Positions 60,293 through 64,000 of a stretch of 64,000 bases of DNA are shown here, in pieces. Origin of the DNA: Qipengyuania profundimaris (GTDB lineage: Bacteria; Pseudomonadota; Alphaproteobacteria; Sphingomonadales; Sphingomonadaceae); assembly GCF_030717945.1 (NCBI RefSeq), contig NZ_JAVAIM010000001.1, positions 1,487,131 to 1,551,130 of the forward strand, given 5' to 3'. Both the position numbers and the translations under genes were made by a program. The notes under the pieces were generated by a model. It made no database searches, was not told the DNA's origin, and saw only the letters and a program-made list of their open reading frames with translations. Every line of letters starts with the position of its first letter. Within the stretch, counting starts at the first letter, position 1.

Positions 60293-61060
60293 TCAGTCGA
60301 TTATCGCGACCGCGCGGATCCATCCCGCGCTGGCGCGTTCGATCTTGACCGGGAAGCAGCTGACGGTGAAGCCATGCGCGGGCAGTGCGGCGAGATTGGT
60401 GAGCTTTTCGATCTGGTAATAGGGCTGGATGCGACCCGCTTTGTGGCCTTCCCAGATGATCGCCGGGTCGCGCTCCTCAGCCCAGCGCTTTGCCGTGTGG
60501 CTGAAAGGTGCATCCCAGCTCCAGGCATCGGTGCCGACGACTTCGACGCCGCGCTCGGTCAGCCATAGGGTGGCCTCCGCGCCGAGGCCGACGCCCTGGT
60601 CGGTGAAGTTCTCCGTGCCGTAGACAGCGCCGGACTGGACCAGCACGATGTCGAGCGGCTGGAGCTCGTATTCGATCGTGGCGACCGCTTGCTCAACATC
60701 GGCCCCGCTGACCACATGGCCGTGTGGCAGATGGCTGAAATCGAGCTTCACACCGGGCCGCAGGAAACGGTCGAGCGGCGCTTCGTCGATGCTGGGAGCG
60801 GGGCGGGCACCGTTATCCGTGGTGGAGTGATAGTGCCATGGCGCATCCATATGCGTGCCGTTGTGCGTCGAGAGCTCCAGCATCTCGACCGCCCAGCCTT
60901 CGCCATCCGGCAGGTCGTCCTTTTCCAGCCCGGGAAAGAACATCGCGATCTGTTCCCACGTGCTCTCGTGGGTCATATATTGGATCTTCGGTCGCATGAC
61001 TTCGGGGTCGGAGACGACATCGTTCGTGATGGGGATAGACAGGTCGATGAAGCGCGTCAT
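60293..61060 (-). CDS. Cyclase family protein (kynurenine formamidase-like hydrolase)
   Basis: The 255-residue protein has the family metal motif STHNGTHMDAPWHYH, where the histidines and aspartate bind metal. It also has FIDLSIPITNDV at the start and GTDAWSWDAPF. The family includes kynurenine formamidases and polyketide cyclase-like hydrolases; the substrate is not clear. Starts at 61060, 61072 (ATG) or 61096 (TTG) are all possible; none has a good ribosome site. It follows aroB closely. Confidence 0.85.
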   Translation of the reverse strand: MTRFIDLSIPITNDVVSDPEVMRPKIQYMTHESTWEQIAMFFPGLEKDDLPDGEGWAVEMLELSTHNGTHMDAPWHYHSTTDNGARPAPSIDEAPLDRFLRPGVKLDFSHLPHGHVVSGADVEQAVATIEYELQPLDIVLVQSGAVYGTENFTDQGVGLGAEATLWLTERGVEVVGTDAWSWDAPFSHTAKRWAEERDPAIIWEGHKAGRIQPYYQIEKLTNLAALPAHGFTVSCFPVKIERASAGWIRAVAIID

Positions 61061-61092
61061 GCTGCGCAGCATGAGCGCAGCATTCTGGCCCG

Positions 61093-62214
61093 TCAATGCG
61101 CCTGCAGTTGCGCGTCGAGGAACGCCGCGACGCCTGCCAGATCGACGTCTTTCGCGAGGTACGCCTCGCCGATACCACGCAGCAGGATGAAGGGCAGCGT
61201 GCCGCCCGCGTCCATCTTCTTGTCATGCAGCATGTGCGCCACCAGTGCGCTGCCATCGCATTCGAGGCCAAGCGCCGCGATTTCGGCCGGCAGCCCCGCC
61301 TTGTCGATCGCGCGGGTCACGCGTGCAGCGTCGTCTTCGGAAATTCCGCCTCGCCGCGCCGAATACCGCGCGGCCAGCACCATGCCGAGCGCGACGCCTT
61401 CGCCGTGCAGCAGGCGATCGGAAAAGCCGGTCTCCGCTTCGAGGGCATGACCGAAAGTATGGCCGAGGTTCAGCAATGCGCGCGTACCGGTCGTCTCGCG
61501 CTCGTCCTCGGCGACGATGCGAGCCTTCGCGGCGACGCTGGTGGCGACGGCATGTTCGAGCGGCGCATCTTCGAGTGCGAGCACCTTCTTGCCATGCTCT
61601 TCCAGCCAGTCGAAAAAGCCTGCATCGCCCAGCACCCCGTATTTCAACACCTCGGCATAGCCTGCGCGCATCTCTCGCTCGGGCAAAGTCGCCAGCGCAT
61701 CGAGATCGGCCAGCACCAGAGAGGGCTGGTGGAACGCGCCGACAAGGTTTTTGCCTGCCGATGTATTGATCGCGGTCTTGCCGCCGACCGAACTGTCGAC
61801 CTGGGCGAGGAGCGTCGTGGGCAATTGCACGAAGCCGCAGCCGCGCTTGACGATGGAACACGCGAAGCCGGTGAGGTCGCCGACCACCCCGCCGCCGAGT
61901 GCGAACACATGATCGCCACGCGTGATGCCGAGACCGAGCAGCCAGTCGACCAAGTCCTGCAATCCCGCCCAGCTTTTCGCGGCCTCGCCCGGTTCAATGA
62001 GGTACCAGGCGATTTCGAAGCCGTCAGCTGCAAGCGAATGCGCGAGGCGCTCGCCGTGGTGCTTCAAGGCATTGCGATCGGCTACGACCGGTACTTTGCG
62101 GCCATGATAGGGCCCGATGAAAGCGCATGCGAGCGAGAGCGCTTCGTCCAGCAACCCCTTGCCGACATGCACTTCGTAGCTTCTGCCAGCGAGTTCGACC
62201 GGGATCACAGCCAT
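61093..62214 (-). CDS. aroB: 3-dehydroquinate synthase
   Basis: AroB makes 3-dehydroquinate in the shikimate pathway using NAD+ and a divalent metal. The 373-residue protein has [15 protein letters not shown] (nucleotide binding), [19 protein letters not shown], and [11 protein letters not shown] with a metal histidine. ATG 62214 overlaps the end of aroK by 10 bases. Confidence 0.96.
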   Translation of the reverse strand: MAVIPVELAGRSYEVHVGKGLLDEALSLACAFIGPYHGRKVPVVADRNALKHHGERLAHSLAADGFEIAWYLIEPGEAAKSWAGLQDLVDWLLGLGITRGDHVFALGGGVVGDLTGFACSIVKRGCGFVQLPTTLLAQVDSSVGGKTAINTSAGKNLVGAFHQPSLVLADLDALATLPEREMRAGYAEVLKYGVLGDAGFFDWLEEHGKKVLALEDAPLEHAVATSVAAKARIVAEDERETTGTRALLNLGHTFGHALEAETGFSDRLLHGEGVALGMVLAARYSARRGGISEDDAARVTRAIDKAGLPAEIAALGLECDGSALVAHMLHDKKMDAGGTLPFILLRGIGEAYLAKDVDLAGVAAFLDAQLQAH

Positions 62215-62771
62215 GCGTCGATCGCCTCCAAGATGCGCAGCGCGGTCTGGTGATGCGGCCCGTCGTCGGTCACCACATGCAGCTGTGCCTGCGCGTAGGC
62301 GCCGCTGCGCTGGTCCTTCAGGTTCGTGAGGATCTCTCTCGGGTCGCCTTTTTTCAGCAGGGGACGGGTGTTGCGCCTGCCGGTCCGTTCGACCAGCGTA
62401 TCGATGTCGCAATCGAGCCAGACTGCGATGGCCTTGTCGACGATCAGCGCCCGGGTCTCGGCATCGATGAATGCGCCGCCACCCGTTGCGATGACCCCAT
62501 GATCCTCCTCCATCAGCCGCGCGATCACGCGGCGTTCGCCTTCACGGAAATAGGCTTCCCCGTGCGCCTCGAAAATTTCCGCGATGCTGCGATCCGCCGC
62601 GCGCTCGATCTCGTCGTCTGCGTCGATGAAGTCGGTTTGCATCAAGGCCGCTAGCCGCCGCCCGACCGTGGATTTGCCGACTCCCATCAAACCGACCAGC
62701 ACCACCGGCCGGTCGATCCGCCGGATGATGGCGCAAATGGCATCTTGTGTGATGGCAGGCGCTTCGGTCAT
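62205..62771 (-). CDS. aroK: Shikimate kinase
   Basis: AroK phosphorylates shikimate with ATP. The 188-residue P-loop protein has [16 protein letters not shown], the shikimate-binding DADDEIERA, and VIATGGGAF. It is first in the aroK-aroB pair on the minus strand. A divergent small-gene pair begins 75 bases away. Confidence 0.95.
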   Translation of the reverse strand: MTEAPAITQDAICAIIRRIDRPVVLVGLMGVGKSTVGRRLAALMQTDFIDADDEIERAADRSIAEIFEAHGEAYFREGERRVIARLMEEDHGVIATGGGAFIDAETRALIVDKAIAVWLDCDIDTLVERTGRRNTRPLLKKGDPREILTNLKDQRSGAYAQAQLHVVTDDGPHHQTALRILEAIDAWL

Positions 62772-62846
62772 TGCCGCCGTGCCTAGAGATGGGCTAGGGC
62801 GCGGGCAAGGTATCAGCACTTGAAGCGGGACGCGAAAAACTTGGCC

Positions 62847-62981
62847 ATGGACAGCAAGCGGATCGGAGGCATCGCGGTGTTGATTATCGTCGCGCTCTGC
62901 ATCCTGGCCTGGATCGATGGCGGCGAAGAACCGCTGCATCCGATCGAGCAGGAGATCACGCTGCCGGGAGCGGCGCGATGA
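62847..62981 (+). CDS. Tiny single-pass membrane protein, function unknown
   Basis: A 44-residue ORF starts at ATG 62847 with a hydrophobic helix (GGIAVLIIVALCILAWI) and a short acidic tail (DGGEEPLHPIEQEITLPG). It overlaps the start of the next gene by four bases (ATGA), so the pair is probably co-translated. It is too short for ordinary ORF calling. No family recognised. Confidence 0.6.
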   Translation: MDSKRIGGIAVLIIVALCILAWIDGGEEPLHPIEQEITLPGAAR

Positions 62982-64000
62982 AGGCTGCATGGCTGGTCGG
63001 CGGCGCGGTACTGGCGCTATGTTCATCGCTCGTCGTCGCGCAATCGGCACCGACCGATCTGTTGCCACCGGGGTTCGAAGATCCCGCGCCCACTCCCACC
63101 CCTTCTCCGGCACCATCGGCGACGCCGAGTTCCGGAGCGACGCCTCCCAGTCGTTCGGGCGAGATCGTCCAGCCGATCCCCGATCAGCCCGCCGAAAGCT
63201 CAAGTTCCAATTCGACCAGTCTCGACCTCTCCCGTCTGCCGACGCTGGAGCAGCTGGAAAACATGTCGACCGACGAACTCGACGAGCTACTCGGCCTGAA
63301 ACCCAAATTCGACATTCCGCCCGCCGCCCGGCGCTCGACCGAGCGTGCGGGAGTGATATCGACGGCTGAGGGCGGCTTGCCCGGTGCATCGCTGGCGCGG
63401 CAGCCTGCCGCTCTCGTCCGCGCTGCATTGGCCGGGACGCAATCGCCGCTGGTCTCGCGTTGGGGCCACATCCTGCTTCGCCGTGCGCTTGCCAGCCGTT
63501 TGGCCGCGCCCGAGGGCATGGACCCGATCGAGTTCGCTACGCTGCGAGTGCGAGCCCTGAACGCGATGGGCGAATACGCGGTCGCACGCGCCCTGGTGCA
63601 GGATATCGACACGGCGAATTATTCGCCCGCGCTCGTCGATGCCGCGATCGACGCTTACGTTGGTACGGCCGATATCGTCGGTGCTTGTCCGGCAGTGCGC
63701 CTGGTCGACACCGATCGCGAGGATCCGCAATGGAACATGCTGGCGGGCATCTGCAATGCTTACGCCGGTGAAGCCACCCGCGCGCAGAACGACCTGCGCC
63801 GCCTGCAGTCCCGCGGGCAGGGCGAAACGATCGATGTCCTCTTTGCCCAGAGGTTTGCCGGGGCGGCAGGAGATGGCCGGCGCGCGGTCACCATCGAGTG
63901 GGACGGCGTGGAGCAGATCACGCCCTGGCGCTTCGCCATGGCCAACGCCCTGGGCGAGCCGATCCCCGAAGACTTGATGGAAGGTTTGGGTCCGCAGCTT
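62978..64000 (+). CDS. Exported protein of unknown function (3' end cut by window)
   Basis: The frame opens at ATG 62978 and stays open to the last base, 341 codons. It begins with a signal peptide (AAWLVGGAVLALCSSLVVAQ), then a Pro/Ser/Thr-rich linker (about 30-85), then a helical region with LPTLEQLENMSTDELDELLG and alanine-rich repeats of helix pairs further on (RALNAMGEYAVARALVQDID). It resembles TPR-like or superhelical periplasmic proteins but no family is certain. It is coupled to the 44-aa membrane ORF. Confidence 0.8.
   Translation, partial: MKAAWLVGGAVLALCSSLVVAQSAPTDLLPPGFEDPAPTPTPSPAPSATPSSGATPPSRSGEIVQPIPDQPAESSSSNSTSLDLSRLPTLEQLENMSTDELDELLGLKPKFDIPPAARRSTERAGVISTAEGGLPGASLARQPAALVRAALAGTQSPLVSRWGHILLRRALASRLAAPEGMDPIEFATLRVRALNAMGEYAVARALVQDIDTANYSPALVDAAIDAYVGTADIVGACPAVRLVDTDREDPQWNMLAGICNAYAGEATRAQNDLRRLQSRGQGETIDVLFAQRFAGAAGDGRRAVTIEWDGVEQITPWRFAMANALGEPIPEDLMEGLGPQL

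Overview
The window is a high-GC alphaproteobacterial chromosome segment. It looks like an aerobic anoxygenic phototroph of the Sphingomonadales (Erythrobacter/Porphyrobacter/Citromicrobium-like). The reasons are the order of the photosynthesis genes, an oxygen-dependent cyclase gene (acsF) with no bchE in view, pufBALM with no pufC, and typical sphingomonad neighbours (DUF3422, split propionyl-CoA carboxylase, HWE-like kinase). These assignments come from reading the sequence; no database search was run.

Region 1 (1-34000) is most of a photosynthesis gene cluster. Left to right it holds the end of bchO, crtC and crtD on the minus strand, then crtF-bchCXYZ-pufBALM on the plus strand. A minus-strand block follows: an 83-aa membrane ORF, tspO, bchP, a BCD-family carrier, bchG, and the regulators ppsR and aerR/ppaA. 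A long plus-strand chain completes it: bchFNBHLM-lhaA-puhABC-orf96-acsF-puhE-hemA. Many neighbouring genes overlap by 1-4 bases or a little more, so translation is probably coupled. Two perfect TGTC-N10-GACA operators (crtD/crtF and upstream of bchC) and one near-perfect one (bchG) fit control by the local PpsR. Together the genes make bacteriochlorophyll a, methoxylated carotenoids, LH1, the reaction centre and its assembly factors, plus 5-aminolevulinate from hemA.

Region 2 (34000-47000) is general chromosome. It holds a small membrane protein, a lipid-anchored cupredoxin next to the photosynthesis cluster, DUF3422, tRNA-Gln(UUG), a YghU-type glutathione transferase, topoisomerase IB, a histidine kinase, and an NAD+ synthetase with an in-frame helix-turn-helix-like extension. 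An azoreductase/pirin pair with a divergent LysR regulator, a frameshifted small gene and ilvE follow. A 0.6-kb highly structured stretch precedes ilvE and contains a very strong Shine-Dalgarno sequence, a short ORF, a terminator and a 31-bp inverted repeat.

Region 3 (47000-60000) starts with tlyA and then gives a near-complete propionyl-CoA to succinyl-CoA pathway: pccB, mce, scpA and pccA, with biotin synthase bioB in the same run. An S9 peptidase, a glutathione transferase and small membrane or exported proteins are interspersed. One of these genes (DUF3445/HODM-like) appears frameshifted near its start.

Region 4 (60000-64000) has a small hypothetical gene, a cyclase-family hydrolase, aroB and aroK on the minus strand, and a divergent pair of small exported/membrane genes, the last cut by the window end. 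I saw no insertion sequence, prophage, CRISPR array or rRNA operon.
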